DNA from: Klebsiella pneumoniae
GTDB taxonomy: Bacteria > Pseudomonadota > Gammaproteobacteria > Pseudomonadales > Azotimanducaceae
Assembly: GCA_945861675.1 (NCBI GenBank)
Contig: CAMAVY010000023.1
Location: 1-34,154 of the forward strand
Length of the DNA stretch: 34,154 nt
Direction of reading: 5' to 3'
Positions 23,397-31,374 of this stretch are shown piece after piece. Below the pieces are notes generated by a model, which searched no databases, had not been told where the DNA came from, and worked only from the letters and a program-made list of their open reading frames with translations. How positions within the stretch are numbered: the stretch's first letter is position 1; every line of letters starts with the position of its first letter. A program made the translations under genes and the position numbers.

Positions 23397-25679
23397 ATGC
23401 CTGATCAGATAGTCATCACCGAAAAGTCCAGCCAGGCCAAGGATGTGCGCGCGGCGATCGGCGCGCGTTACGGCGACATACTGCCCGCCGAAGGCCATCT
23501 GTTCGATCTGCTCGAGCCGGAAGACGTTGATCCTGCCTGGAAGCGTTGGTCCGCAGTACTGCTGCGGCCGAACGGCTTGTACGGCACGCGGCCCGCCGAA
23601 GGCGGCAACAAAGCCGCAAAGCTTGCGGCCATACGCCGGGCGCTGCGCAGTGCCAAACGTGTGTGGCTGGCCACGGACTGCGATCGCGAAGGACAGCTGA
23701 TCGGTCAGGAAATACTGGAGCACTACAAGTACCGCGGTCAGGTCATGCGCGTGCTGTTCACGGCCCAGGACCCGCAGACGATTCGCGCCGCCTTCGAACG
23801 TGCGCGGCCCAATAGTGAATATGCATCGCTGTACGCTGCGGCTGTTGCGCGTCGTCAGGCAGATCAGATCTACAACCTGTCGTTGACCCGCACGGCAACC
23901 GTGGTACTTGGCCAGGGCGCACGTGGTGTGATTGGTGTGGGCCGTGTGAAGACACCGACGCTGGCGATTGTGTGCAGGCGCGAGCTGGAGATTCGCGAGT
24001 TCGTGCCCACTGCGTATTACGAAGTGGTCGCGACGGCGCAGGTCGAGAATGGCGAGTTTCAGATGCGCCATGCAGCCACAGAAGCGATCTTGAATCGAGA
24101 TGCAGCGCAGGCCGTCGTCGATGCCGCGCGCGGCTTTGCGGGCCCATTGAGCGTGCGCGTTGAGGCAAAGCGGCAGAAGCCGCCACGACTGCACGATCTG
24201 CCATCGCTGCAGAAGTTGTGCGCCGCGCGTTTCGGCTGGTCTGCCAACAAGACGCTGGATGTAGCGCAGGCGCTGTACGACGGTCAGGGCAAGAAGATCA
24301 TCACCTACCCGCGGGCGGAGGTGCGCTATCTCCCGGAAAGTCTGATCGCCGATGTGCCGCGCATCGTGGCCGGGCTGCGTGTTGGGCAGGCATTCAGCGC
24401 CATTCCTGTGCCCACGCCGCCGGTGGTGCGTCGCGGCGCCGGCGGCACGTTCTACGACAAGGGTCTGGAAGGTGCGAGCCATCACGCGGTCATTCCGAAC
24501 GTCAACACCATTGACGACCTGCGCAAGGCCTGGCCGCTGCTGTCTCTGGATGAGAAGAAGCTGTTCGACATCATTGCGCGTTCGTATCTTGCGGCGGTGA
24601 TGCCGGACTTCCGCTATCAACAGACCACGGTCACCCTGGATGTGCGCGGCTATCTGTTTCGTGCGCTGGGTCGGACGCCCGCGGATGAAGGCTGGCGCGC
24701 CGCATTTCCGCGCTGGCAACCGTCTGATGATCCGGCGGGTGAAACGCCCGTGCTGCCCGCGTTGCGCAATGGCGAATCGGCGCTGCTGGTGCGGCCGGAG
24801 ATTGAGGACAAAGTCACACGAGCGCCACCGCGCTACAACGAGGGCACGCTGATCGAAGCCATGCAGAACGCCTGGCGTTTTGTTGACGATCCGGCGCTGC
24901 GGGACAGGCTCAAGGAAGCCAAAGGTATCGGTACGCCGGCGACCCGAGGGGAAATCATCGGTGGCCTGAAGAAACAGCTGTTTCTGACCCTCGAGGGCAA
25001 ACACATTGTGCCGACGGAAGCAGGGTTGCAGCTGTTCAAGGTCCTGAAGCTGGCCGACCCTGCACTGGTTGATCCCGGGCTTACGGCGCAGATGGAGTAT
25101 CAGCTCGATGATGTGGTGACAGGCAAGCAGGCGATGACTGCGGCGATCGATGCTGTCTGCGATGTGGCGCAGCGCATCATCGGCAAGCTTCAATCTGAAT
25201 CAGCGCGTATCTCAGTCGCGCATGGTTCGGTCGCGCAAGGCGCGGTCGGGGCAAAGCAGAGCGGTTCTGAGCGTGCGCCGACTGCAGCCATGCGCCGTTA
25301 TGCGGAAAGCCTTGCCAGGCAGAAGGGCATCAAGCCTGCGCGTGGCTATACGAAATCTGCTGCGATCTGCCGCGCGTTCATCGAGCAACATGCAGTGCCG
25401 AAAGTTGAGGCCGAAGATGAGGCCGCTTCGTCATCGGCGGCCGTCAAACCCGCGACCGCTGCACAACTCAAGTTCGCCGAGCATGTTGCGCGCACGAAGG
25501 CGATTGCATTGCCGGACGCAGCAACCAACAGCTCCAAGGCACTGTCCGCCTGGATCGACGCACAGCAGGCCTCGCAGGGCGGAACAGCGGCTGCGAAGCG
25601 TGCCACCCGAGGCACGGCACCGCGTGTGCGACGCAAACCAGCGCCGCGCGGAAATGCACGCGGTAAACGGCCGACCTGA
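23397..25679 (+). CDS. topB: DNA topoisomerase III (type IA) with C-terminal repeats
   Basis: A 760-residue type IA topoisomerase that relaxes and decatenates DNA through a 5'-phosphotyrosine. The TOPRIM domain has Glu9 (VITEKSSQA) and DCDREG (Asp94, Asp96, Glu98). The active-site Tyr304 lies in KKIITYPRAEVRYLP, and GIGTPATRGEIIGGL follows later. After about residue 600 the core ends and two related repeats appear: PTAAMRRYAESLARQKGI... near 624 and PATAAQLKFAEHVARTKAI... near 685. Then comes a strongly basic Arg/Lys/Pro tail. This replaces the zinc fingers of many type IA enzymes and probably binds DNA. TopB proteins with similar tails often ride on integrative elements, but no element genes are visible here. 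The RBS is weak. It is convergent with the dienelactone hydrolase-like gene. Confidence 0.94.
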   Translation: MPDQIVITEKSSQAKDVRAAIGARYGDILPAEGHLFDLLEPEDVDPAWKRWSAVLLRPNGLYGTRPAEGGNKAAKLAAIRRALRSAKRVWLATDCDREGQLIGQEILEHYKYRGQVMRVLFTAQDPQTIRAAFERARPNSEYASLYAAAVARRQADQIYNLSLTRTATVVLGQGARGVIGVGRVKTPTLAIVCRRELEIREFVPTAYYEVVATAQVENGEFQMRHAATEAILNRDAAQAVVDAARGFAGPLSVRVEAKRQKPPRLHDLPSLQKLCAARFGWSANKTLDVAQALYDGQGKKIITYPRAEVRYLPESLIADVPRIVAGLRVGQAFSAIPVPTPPVVRRGAGGTFYDKGLEGASHHAVIPNVNTIDDLRKAWPLLSLDEKKLFDIIARSYLAAVMPDFRYQQTTVTLDVRGYLFRALGRTPADEGWRAAFPRWQPSDDPAGETPVLPALRNGESALLVRPEIEDKVTRAPPRYNEGTLIEAMQNAWRFVDDPALRDRLKEAKGIGTPATRGEIIGGLKKQLFLTLEGKHIVPTEAGLQLFKVLKLADPALVDPGLTAQMEYQLDDVVTGKQAMTAAIDAVCDVAQRIIGKLQSESARISVAHGSVAQGAVGAKQSGSERAPTAAMRRYAESLARQKGIKPARGYTKSAAICRAFIEQHAVPKVEAEDEAASSSAAVKPATAAQLKFAEHVARTKAIALPDAATNSSKALSAWIDAQQASQGGTAAAKRATRGTAPRVRRKPAPRGNARGKRPT

Positions 25680-25680
25680 C

Positions 25681-25694
25681 GCCGCGTCTGCGGC
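25681..25694. terminator. Small GC hairpin in a convergent junction, possible terminator
   Basis: GCCGC-GTCT-GCGGC forms a 5-bp stem directly after the topoisomerase stop and is followed by TTAT on the plus strand. It sits in a 30-bp gap between convergent genes. The T tract is poor, so termination is uncertain. Confidence 0.4.
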
Positions 25695-25709
25695 TTATAC
25701 AGCGAACAG

Positions 25710-26507
25710 CTACCGCAACCGCATGGCAAAGAAGGCGAGGATCTCGTCGCGCGCGGCCACGGTAGGCTGCCCGGCTTCGTCGATCAGATGGATGGTGACG
25801 ACGCTGTGCGGGTTCTTCATCGGCGAGTTCGGATTGGCTGCAGAATCCGCAAGCACGCGCGCGATGAATCGATCACCCAGCGCATTCTGGTAAGCGTCGA
25901 AGCGCGCGGCCTTGCAGAAGCTGTCGCCTTCGAAGCGGTAGGCAAGCACGGTGAGGTCGTCTGCATCCATGCGCTGCTTTACTGCTGCGAGCTCGTCCGG
26001 TGCGATGTGCATGCCGGCCGGGTTGCTGAGCGGTAGTGACGGCTGCGCCAACACGGGCGCCAGCACGGATTTCTCCAGCATCATCGACAGCGCGAAGTTG
26101 CCGGTGAAACACATGCCGATTGCGCCCACGCCGGGTCCGCCACATTCCTTGTGTGCTTGCGCAGCCAGTGCACGCAGCCACTGTGTCACGGGGCTGGACG
26201 CATTCGCGGAAAACGCCTTGAACTCGGCGCTGATGCAGCCGCGCAGCATCGTCAGCACTGCGCGTGGCGCGGTGGGCACTGCGCCGTCCTGGCCGAACAG
26301 ATGGGGCATGTACACGGTGAAACCGGCGTCGCGCACCCAGCGCGCAAACCTTGCAACGTGTGGCGAGATGCCAGGCATTTCTGTCATGACGATCACCGCA
26401 GGACCGCTGCCCGCCATGTAGACGAGCTTGGTCTTGCCCAACAGATCAACGCTGCGGCGCGCGAAGTCTTCAAGTGGATCGTCGACGCGCAGATCCCGTT
26501 CAGCCAT
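25710..26507 (-). CDS. Dienelactone hydrolase family protein
   Basis: A 265-residue alpha/beta hydrolase with a Cys nucleophile: GVGAIGMCFTGNFAL puts Cys133 in the G-x-C-x-G turn. Glu43 (MTEMPG) sits where dienelactone hydrolase has its latch Glu. The middle FTVYMPHLFGQDG matches the family's P-D-L-F/Y-G region. The ATG at 26507 has GGAG 7 nt upstream. Dienelactone hydrolase opens chlorinated lactones in the chlorocatechol pathway; most homologues have other ester or lactone substrates. The catalytic Asp and His cannot be placed with confidence. It is a single gene between convergent topoisomerase and divergent SGNH hydrolase. Confidence 0.88.
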   Translation of the reverse strand: MAERDLRVDDPLEDFARRSVDLLGKTKLVYMAGSGPAVIVMTEMPGISPHVARFARWVRDAGFTVYMPHLFGQDGAVPTAPRAVLTMLRGCISAEFKAFSANASSPVTQWLRALAAQAHKECGGPGVGAIGMCFTGNFALSMMLEKSVLAPVLAQPSLPLSNPAGMHIAPDELAAVKQRMDADDLTVLAYRFEGDSFCKAARFDAYQNALGDRFIARVLADSAANPNSPMKNPHSVVTIHLIDEAGQPTVAARDEILAFFAMRLR

Positions 26508-26646
26508 GCCGTGCTCCAGGTAAGTCGTGCTTGAAAAGCTGCGGAGAATGCATGAACCGCCGCAATGACAACACCCTCGAGGCAGCGCATACCGCCTGTG
26601 GGACATTCCGGCGGGGGTGTTGGAACCAAGTCTTGGGGGAAACGTG

Positions 26647-27797
26647 ATGCAGAAGTTGATGTCGGCTGGCTTGCTGCTGGTCTTGGTGGCGCTGTTGGGC
26701 GGCCAGCCTGCGCTGGCGCGTGACCGCAGCGATACGAATTGGGTTGCGACCTGGGCAACGGCGTCGAAGACCAGGACGCCGTTTGATCGCGCGCTGCCGG
26801 TGCAAACATTGCTGCAGGTTCGGGTCGTCATCTGACCTTCGGCGGTTCTGCGGGCATCGTGATTGCGCCGGGTGCGCGCGTAGTCAGCGATCCGGTGCGG
26901 CTGTGCGTGGGCGATCTTTCGGACCTGTCGATCAGCATGTATCTGCCGGACAACGTCACGGCCTCGGGTTCGCCTCTGACCTACCACGTGCGATCGCTGC
27001 AGACCTCCTATCTCGCAGGCGGCAATCAGACTGCGAGCGAGTCACTGCCCGGCGCGCAGACCGAAGCATCGTGGTTCTTTCTGGCCGGCGTTGACGTGCT
27101 GGGTGGCGAGCGTGTCCCGGTCATCGCGGCCTATGGTGATTCCATCACCGATGGCGATCAGCTGGGCTTCCCCAATGAACCTGTGGATCTCAATGCGCGC
27201 TACACGAATTTCCTTGCGCAGCGTTTGCTGACAACACGTGGACATGGCGCATTCGGCCGCGCGTCCGTCATCAACCTGGGCATTTCCGGCAATCAGGTCA
27301 CGGCGACATTCCTGGGTGAAAATGCGCAGGCGCGGGTGGATCGTGATGCCTTTACGCAAACGGGCGTCACCCACCTCATCGTGATCGAAGGCATCAACGA
27401 CATCGGTTTGCCTGGGCTACTGACAGTGATCGGCATTCCGACGCCGGCAATCAGCGCAAGAACCATCATCGTCGGGCATCAGCAGATCGTGGCGCGCGCG
27501 CATGCGCGTGGTCTGAAGGTGATCGGCGGCACGTTGTCCCCGGCGGGCAGCAGCTCGTTGCCCGGCTATTCCGGTGCAGAGGCAGAGGCCAAGCGGCAGG
27601 CGGTGAACGCCTGGATTCGCACCGGCGGCGCGTACGACCTTGTAGTCGACTTCGACAAGCTGCTGCGTGATCCGGCCAATCCGACCGTCATGCGTGCATC
27701 GTTGACCGCAGATGGCCTGCATCCGAACAGCGAGGGCTACCGACGCATGGCAGATGCCGTGGCGGCCGCGTTGGCCGCCAGTGAGCGCGACGACTGA
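26647..27797 (+). pseudogene. SGNH/GDSL hydrolase, split by deletion and frameshift
   Basis: The N-terminal piece starts at the ATG at 26647 with a signal peptide (MQKLMSAGLLLVLVALLGG...ALA) and the family opening NWVATWATASKT, then stops at 26835. The rest lies in another frame: GRHLTFGG at 26823 onwards, then the catalytic block I (AAYGDSITDG), the late Asn motif (EGINDIG) and the Asp/His block (DGLHPNSEGY), ending at 27797. In secreted SGNH esterases about 35-40 residues normally lie between the T-L-R-Q-V segment and the R-x-L-T-F segment, and here the two almost touch. So a deletion that is not a multiple of three is likely. The catalytic domain has an in-frame GTG at 26859 but no signal peptide. 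Confidence 0.82.
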
Positions 27798-27806
27798 TTC
27801 GCGGCA

Positions 27807-27870
27807 GGCGGCGCGCTGTGCTGGCACGCCGCCGCATCAGCTGAAGCGCAGGTTGCCTTTGCGCTTCAGC
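27807..27870. terminator. Two hairpins at a convergent junction, possible bidirectional terminator
   Basis: The first hairpin is GGCGGCG (27807-27813)/CGCCGCC (27827-27833), 7 bp. The second is GCTGAAGCGCA (27840-27850)/TGCGCTTCAGC (27860-27870), a perfect 11-bp stem with a 9-nt loop. The second covers the last codons of the minus-strand sigma-factor remnant. Neither has a strong T tract. Confidence 0.5.
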
Positions 27871-28421
27871 AGGAACGCACGCACGGCGGCATCGCGTTCC
27901 AGTCCGATGGCGCGGTCGAACGCGGTGGCTGCCTGCGCCAGCTCGCCGACCTGCGCAAGCAAGTCGGCACGCGCGGCCCAATAGGGCTGATAGTTCGTCA
28001 GCCGTTCGTCGCTTTGCAGTGCATTCAGCGCGTTGAGTGCGATGGCCGCACCGCGCGTGTGTGCCAGCGCCACGGCGTGATTGATGGCCACGACCGGCGA
28101 ATGGGTCAGCGTCAACAGCGCGGCATACAACTGCTCGATGGCCGACCAGTCGGTTCGACCGCTGCGCCGCCGCGCAACATGCGCAGACTGAACGGCCGCT
28201 TCAAGCTGATAGCGACCCGGTGAATTCAGCGCGCCTGCGGCCATCAGCAATGCCTCGGCCTCATCAATGAGCGCGTTGTCCCAGCGCTGCGTGTCCTGCT
28301 CGGCAAGCGGCACGTAGTCGCCGTTGGTGTTGCGCCGCGCTGCGCGCCGTGCGTGTGCGTAAAGCATCAGCGCATATAGCTCGAGTGCCTCAACTGCAAT
28401 TTCGTGGTTAGTATCGGCCAC
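27837..28421 (-). pseudogene. C-terminal remnant of an ECF42-type sigma factor
   Basis: About 190 residues match the C-terminal extension (DUF6596 and following helices) of ECF42-type extracytoplasmic function sigma factors: ALELYALMLYAHARRAAR, YVPLAEQDTQRWDNALIDEA, YQLEAAVQSAHVA, TDWSAIEQLYAALLTLTHSPVVAINHAVALA, and RADLLAQVGELAQAATAFDRAIGL. The N-terminal half with the sigma-2 (-10 binding) and sigma-4 (-35 binding) domains is absent, and no other frame upstream encodes it. The break lies near 28406-28421, close to the start of the plus-strand gene at 28442. The frame is open from a GTG at 28421 with no good ribosome site. It cannot act as a sigma factor as it stands; residual expression as a TPR-like protein is possible but unlikely. 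Confidence 0.8.
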
Positions 28422-28441
28422 ACCCTGCGCAGGCGCTGCAC

Positions 28442-29029
28442 ATGGCACGGCTTCCAAAGATCGACACGCCATGCCCGCTGAGCATCGACGAGCAACGTCG
28501 CCTGCAAGGGTTTTGCCAGCATTGCCATAAGCACGTGCACGCGTTGGACGCGCTGGACGACGAACAGCGGCAGGCGTTGCTGAACGGTGCCCAAGGCTCC
28601 ATCTGCGTGTCGTATCGCGTAGCAGTGCCAGCGCAGCGTCCCTCCGGCTTGGGTATGGTTGGCTTGGGTATGGCTGGCTTGGGCATGGCTATCGCAGCGA
28701 CATTTGCTGCGGGCGCTGCATTCGCGGATTCGTCGGCGGTGCTTGCGGGCGCTGGGCAGGCGCAATCCGTGTTGTCGCCTGTTGAGGCAAATGCCGCGAT
28801 GTCGCCGGCGGATCAACACGTCGTCCACGAAGTGATCATCAAAGCGGGCGGTATCCGAGCGCCAAATGAGGCTGAGTGGATGATGGTTGGAGGTGTATCG
28901 GGAGCACAGGACGCCGCTTGGATCGACGATCCCGCCTTGTACGAACTACCGGTGATTACGCTCTCACCCGGCAGCGATGCCTGGGACCTGAGCAAGGGCT
29001 CTGACGAAGATTACGCTGGCAGCGAGTAG
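28442..29029 (+). CDS. Orphan Cys/His-rich single-pass membrane protein
   Basis: A 195-residue protein of no family I can name. The N-terminal domain (about 8-60) has four cysteines, C11, C25, C28 and C55, in the pattern CPLS...GFCQHCHKHVHAL...ICVSYR. This is the layout of small FCxxC..VH zinc-binding-like domains found at the N-terminus of some membrane proteins. A Gly/Met/Ala hydrophobic segment (about 69-94) comes next, made of a 15-bp tandem repeat (GLGMV-GLGMA-GLGMA). An acidic C-terminal domain of about 100 residues follows. I infer the N-terminus is cytoplasmic and the C-terminus periplasmic. It may be a redox- or metal-sensing membrane protein. It starts 20 bp from the sigma-factor remnant, in the opposite direction. 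Confidence 0.65.
   Translation: MARLPKIDTPCPLSIDEQRRLQGFCQHCHKHVHALDALDDEQRQALLNGAQGSICVSYRVAVPAQRPSGLGMVGLGMAGLGMAIAATFAAGAAFADSSAVLAGAGQAQSVLSPVEANAAMSPADQHVVHEVIIKAGGIRAPNEAEWMMVGGVSGAQDAAWIDDPALYELPVITLSPGSDAWDLSKGSDEDYAGSE
28646..28690. repeat. 15-bp tandem repeat, three copies, coding Gly-Leu-Gly-Met repeats
   Basis: Units at 28646-28660, 28661-28675 and 28676-28690 (type ggcttgggtatggct) differ at one or two bases. They encode three copies of GLGM(V/A) inside the transmembrane segment of the Cys/His-rich protein. Confidence 0.92.
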
Positions 29030-29061
29030 TCGGGTCGCTGGCTGCGCAGGTGTTCGGTTCG

Positions 29062-29823
29062 TTACGGATTCGCGCCTGCTGCTTGTGTGCCCGCATCCCG
29101 AACGACCGCAGCAGCGTCGATGATGCGCAACGCGCGGATAGCAGCGTTCACCTCCGCGCCGCGTTGCGGCGAGCCATCGTAGATGAGCAGCGCGATGTGC
29201 CCGGCGTCGAACTGCCCGAAGCCAGCGTCGTAACTCACCCAGCGTTCGCCATTCCACACCTGCACCCAGTTGTGCGGCGAGCACACATGGCTCTGGCCTG
29301 TGAAGTGGCTTGAGTAGGCAATGCCATAGACCAGGCGTGTGGGAATACCCAGTGCGCGGGCTGCAGCCGCAAGGAGCACGGCGAATTCGGTGCAGTCGCC
29401 ACTGCGCTTCGTGTACGCGTCCACGGCACCAAGGTAGTGACGAAAGTCGATGGGCCCGGTCATGCGCGCGCGCACAGCCTGCACCAGTCGTTGCATCTGG
29501 CCATCTATGGTCGGGCTGTCGCCATGCCGCTCTGCATGCTGCTCGCCGGTTTCAGGTCAATGCCATGCAATCCCGGACGCAATGCTGACGCGATGGTCGA
29601 TCTCAGCCTCACGCGCGCGGGCGGAGATGCGATAGGGCGAAGGGACCGAAAACTGTCTGACCAGGTCACGTGCCTGCGCGTTGTCGATTGATTGCTCGTT
29701 GTGGTGCTCGGCGGCCAGCACCGTTGTGGCACGGCCCATGCTCGCGAGCAGCAGTACAAACAACAGCTGCTTCAGCGCTTGAGCAGGTCCCGGCTGCGCG
29801 ACCAGCAAGTATGCGATTGGCAT
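29062..29823 (-). pseudogene. Transglutaminase-like (cysteine peptidase fold) protein interrupted by an in-frame stop and probable deletion
   Basis: The N-terminal part (start near 29823) has a hydrophobic segment (LKQLLFVLLLASM) like a signal peptide, then RQFSVPSPYRISARAREAEIDHRVSIASGIAWH and a TGA at 29557-29559. The same frame continues past the stop with PETGEQHAERHGD and then MQRLVQAVRARMTGPIDFRHYLG. The catalytic Cys is in RSGDCTEFAVLLAA, the His in SPHNWVQVW and the Asp in WVSYDAGFG, so the triad is intact. The stop interrupts what looks like the family's L-P-x-T-G-E-Q segment. The spacing from there to the catalytic domain seems short by several tens of residues, so an internal deletion is likely. 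The catalytic half alone could start at the ATG at 29496. Confidence 0.78.
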
Positions 29824-30015
29824 GCGTGTGACGAACCGTCTGCGGTCTGCTGGAGAGTAGGTGCGGCTGCAGTGAATCGCCACGCTTGAAGCACATGGTC
29901 GTGTTGGGCGCGGCAGGTCAGCGGCGGCCCTGATATCCGCACCGCCAAACGTCGTTGGCATGGCCGGGCCCAGGCGTTAGCCTCGCGCAGGCTCCTACCG
30001 TCACTGGGGATTTCG

Positions 30016-30474
30016 ATGGCGACATACAAACACGTACTGGTTGCAATTGATCTGACCGATGAGGCGCAGCAGGTGCTGGGTCGCGCGCGCGAGGAAGCGC
30101 AGCTGCAGGGTGCGCAGCTGTCTGTCGTGCACGTGCTGAAGCCGTTCACACATGTGTATGGCGGTTATGGCGCGATTGGCCCTGGCGACTTCGGCGTACG
30201 GCTGGCCTCGCTGGAGCTCGAGCTGCGCAGAGAAGCTGAGCAACAGCTCGCGGACATTGCGAAGCACATGGATGTTCCGCCCGAGCGCACACACATGCTG
30301 ACGGGCAATGCGGCATCGGAGATTCGTCAGCTGGCTGCGGCCCGCGGCGCGGATCTCATCGTCATTGGCACGCACGGACAGCATGGCCTTGGTCTGCTGT
30401 TGGGCTCGACCGCCAACGCCGTGCTGCATGGCGCCGCGATCGACATGCTGGTGGTGCGGGTGAAGGGCGACTGA
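30016..30474 (+). CDS. Universal stress protein A family
   Basis: A 152-residue cytosolic Usp-domain protein. It starts ATYKHVLVAIDLTDEAQQVLGRA and ends ADLIVIGTHGQHGLGLLLGSTANAVLHGAAIDMLVVRVK, the typical gammaproteobacterial UspA pattern, with the GxxG...GS loop that in some members binds ATP. The loop is one residue shorter than in ATP-binding Usp proteins, which fits the non-ATP UspA subgroup. A GGGG box 6 nt before the ATG at 30016 serves as ribosome site. The closest neighbours do not suggest a specific stress. The gene is convergent with the 197-residue unknown protein. Confidence 0.94.
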   Translation: MATYKHVLVAIDLTDEAQQVLGRAREEAQLQGAQLSVVHVLKPFTHVYGGYGAIGPGDFGVRLASLELELRREAEQQLADIAKHMDVPPERTHMLTGNAASEIRQLAAARGADLIVIGTHGQHGLGLLLGSTANAVLHGAAIDMLVVRVKGD

Positions 30475-30483
30475 AAGTCCGTA

Positions 30484-31077
30484 CTACGTGGGATGCGCAC
30501 CAACACGTCGCGCGCCCGTGCGCACAATCTCGCGAATGAGGGCAACGCCGTCCGCTCCCGCACCTGTCCCGTCGGCCATCTCAGGATGACGCTTCAGCCG
30601 CGCGTCGAGCTCTTGCGCGAAGCGCGCGAACTGTTCGCGATCGACGCGATCCATCAGATTGGCGAGCGTCACCGGCAACTGTGGTGAGGTGCGGTGCCAG
30701 GGTGTTTCCGGCGCATGCGCGAGCACATCCTCGATCATGGCAAGCGTGACCGTGATGTCGTTGTCGACGGACAGCGAGTACCAGGGGTCCTGATCCAGAA
30801 ATTCGCTCAGATGCTGCTGTGTCTGTGCGTTCAGCTGCGTGACGCCACCCATGTGCATGCCGCTGGCCAGGTCCACCATGATGCAGAAGTCGACCATGTC
30901 TTCCTCCGCGAGGGCAGTCAGCGCGGCGACAGCCCCTTCGGTGAGGCCGGCGCTCAGCAGGAATGTGACGTCGCTGTGTACTTCCGCGGCGCGCTCGGCG
31001 AAGGCTTCTGCGAGTGCCGCGTCCTCGGTTGTCAGTAGCTTGGCTTCGCGCCACTTCAGGATTGTCAGGTTGTCCAC
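30484..31077 (-). CDS. Unknown protein, 197 residues
   Basis: I do not recognise this family. It is soluble, acidic in the N-terminal two thirds and richer in Arg at the end, with no signal peptide or membrane segment. It has a predicted helical opening (KLLTTEDAALAEAFAERAAEV), a mixed middle (LAEEDMVDFCIMVDLASGMHMGGV) and a helix (REQFARFAQELDARLKRHPEM) near 150-170. The start is a GTG at 31077 with GGAGGAG 5-8 nt upstream, a strong ribosome site. It lies 18 bp downstream of the DUF4404 gene and is the third gene of a probable operon with the zinc alcohol dehydrogenase. Confidence 0.75.
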   Translation of the reverse strand: MDNLTILKWREAKLLTTEDAALAEAFAERAAEVHSDVTFLLSAGLTEGAVAALTALAEEDMVDFCIMVDLASGMHMGGVTQLNAQTQQHLSEFLDQDPWYSLSVDNDITVTLAMIEDVLAHAPETPWHRTSPQLPVTLANLMDRVDREQFARFAQELDARLKRHPEMADGTGAGADGVALIREIVRTGARRVGAHPT

Positions 31078-31095
31078 CGCTTCTCCTCCGCTGTG

Positions 31096-31374
31096 TTACA
31101 CGCCAATGCGTGCAAGGGTGTCTACGATCTCGCGCAGAATGCCCTCGGCAACCTGATGCCGGGCTGCGAACTGCACGTCGGCAGCCTTGGCGCGCGCAAG
31201 CAGTCCTGCGGGCGGACCGTTTGCGTTCAGCAAGGCATGCATGTCGTTTTCGAGGTCACGCATCTCGGCCGCCGTCTGCGGGTCGACGCGGGTCGCTTCG
31301 AGTTCCTGCCGAAGGCGCGCAAGCAGTGTGCGCACACGTTCGTTTTTGTCTGTCATGTCGTCGGACGTAGTCAT
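31096..31374 (-). CDS. DUF4404 family protein
   Basis: A 92-residue, charged, helical protein. The pattern VRTLLARLRQELEATRVDPQTAAEMRDLENDMHALL followed by LLARAKAADVQFAARHQVAEGILREIVDTLARIGV matches DUF4404, a small gammaproteobacterial family of unknown function, probably a coiled-coil dimer. Its ATG overlaps the stop of the upstream alcohol dehydrogenase by four bases (ATGA), strong evidence of translational coupling. A second in-frame ATG seven codons on is possible but less likely given the overlap. Confidence 0.85.
   Translation of the reverse strand: MTTSDDMTDKNERVRTLLARLRQELEATRVDPQTAAEMRDLENDMHALLNANGPPAGLLARAKAADVQFAARHQVAEGILREIVDTLARIGV

Noticed and set aside
22986-25193. A long open frame of about 735 codons on the minus strand, opposite the MFS and topoisomerase genes
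   Set aside because: Its translation is rich in Arg, His, Gln and Ala with no domain, and it mirrors the codon pattern of clear genes on the plus strand. High GC makes such antisense frames common.
23397-25679. Integrative element or plasmid region signalled by TopB
   Set aside because: No integrase, relaxase, partition or transfer genes and no attachment-site-like direct repeats are visible.
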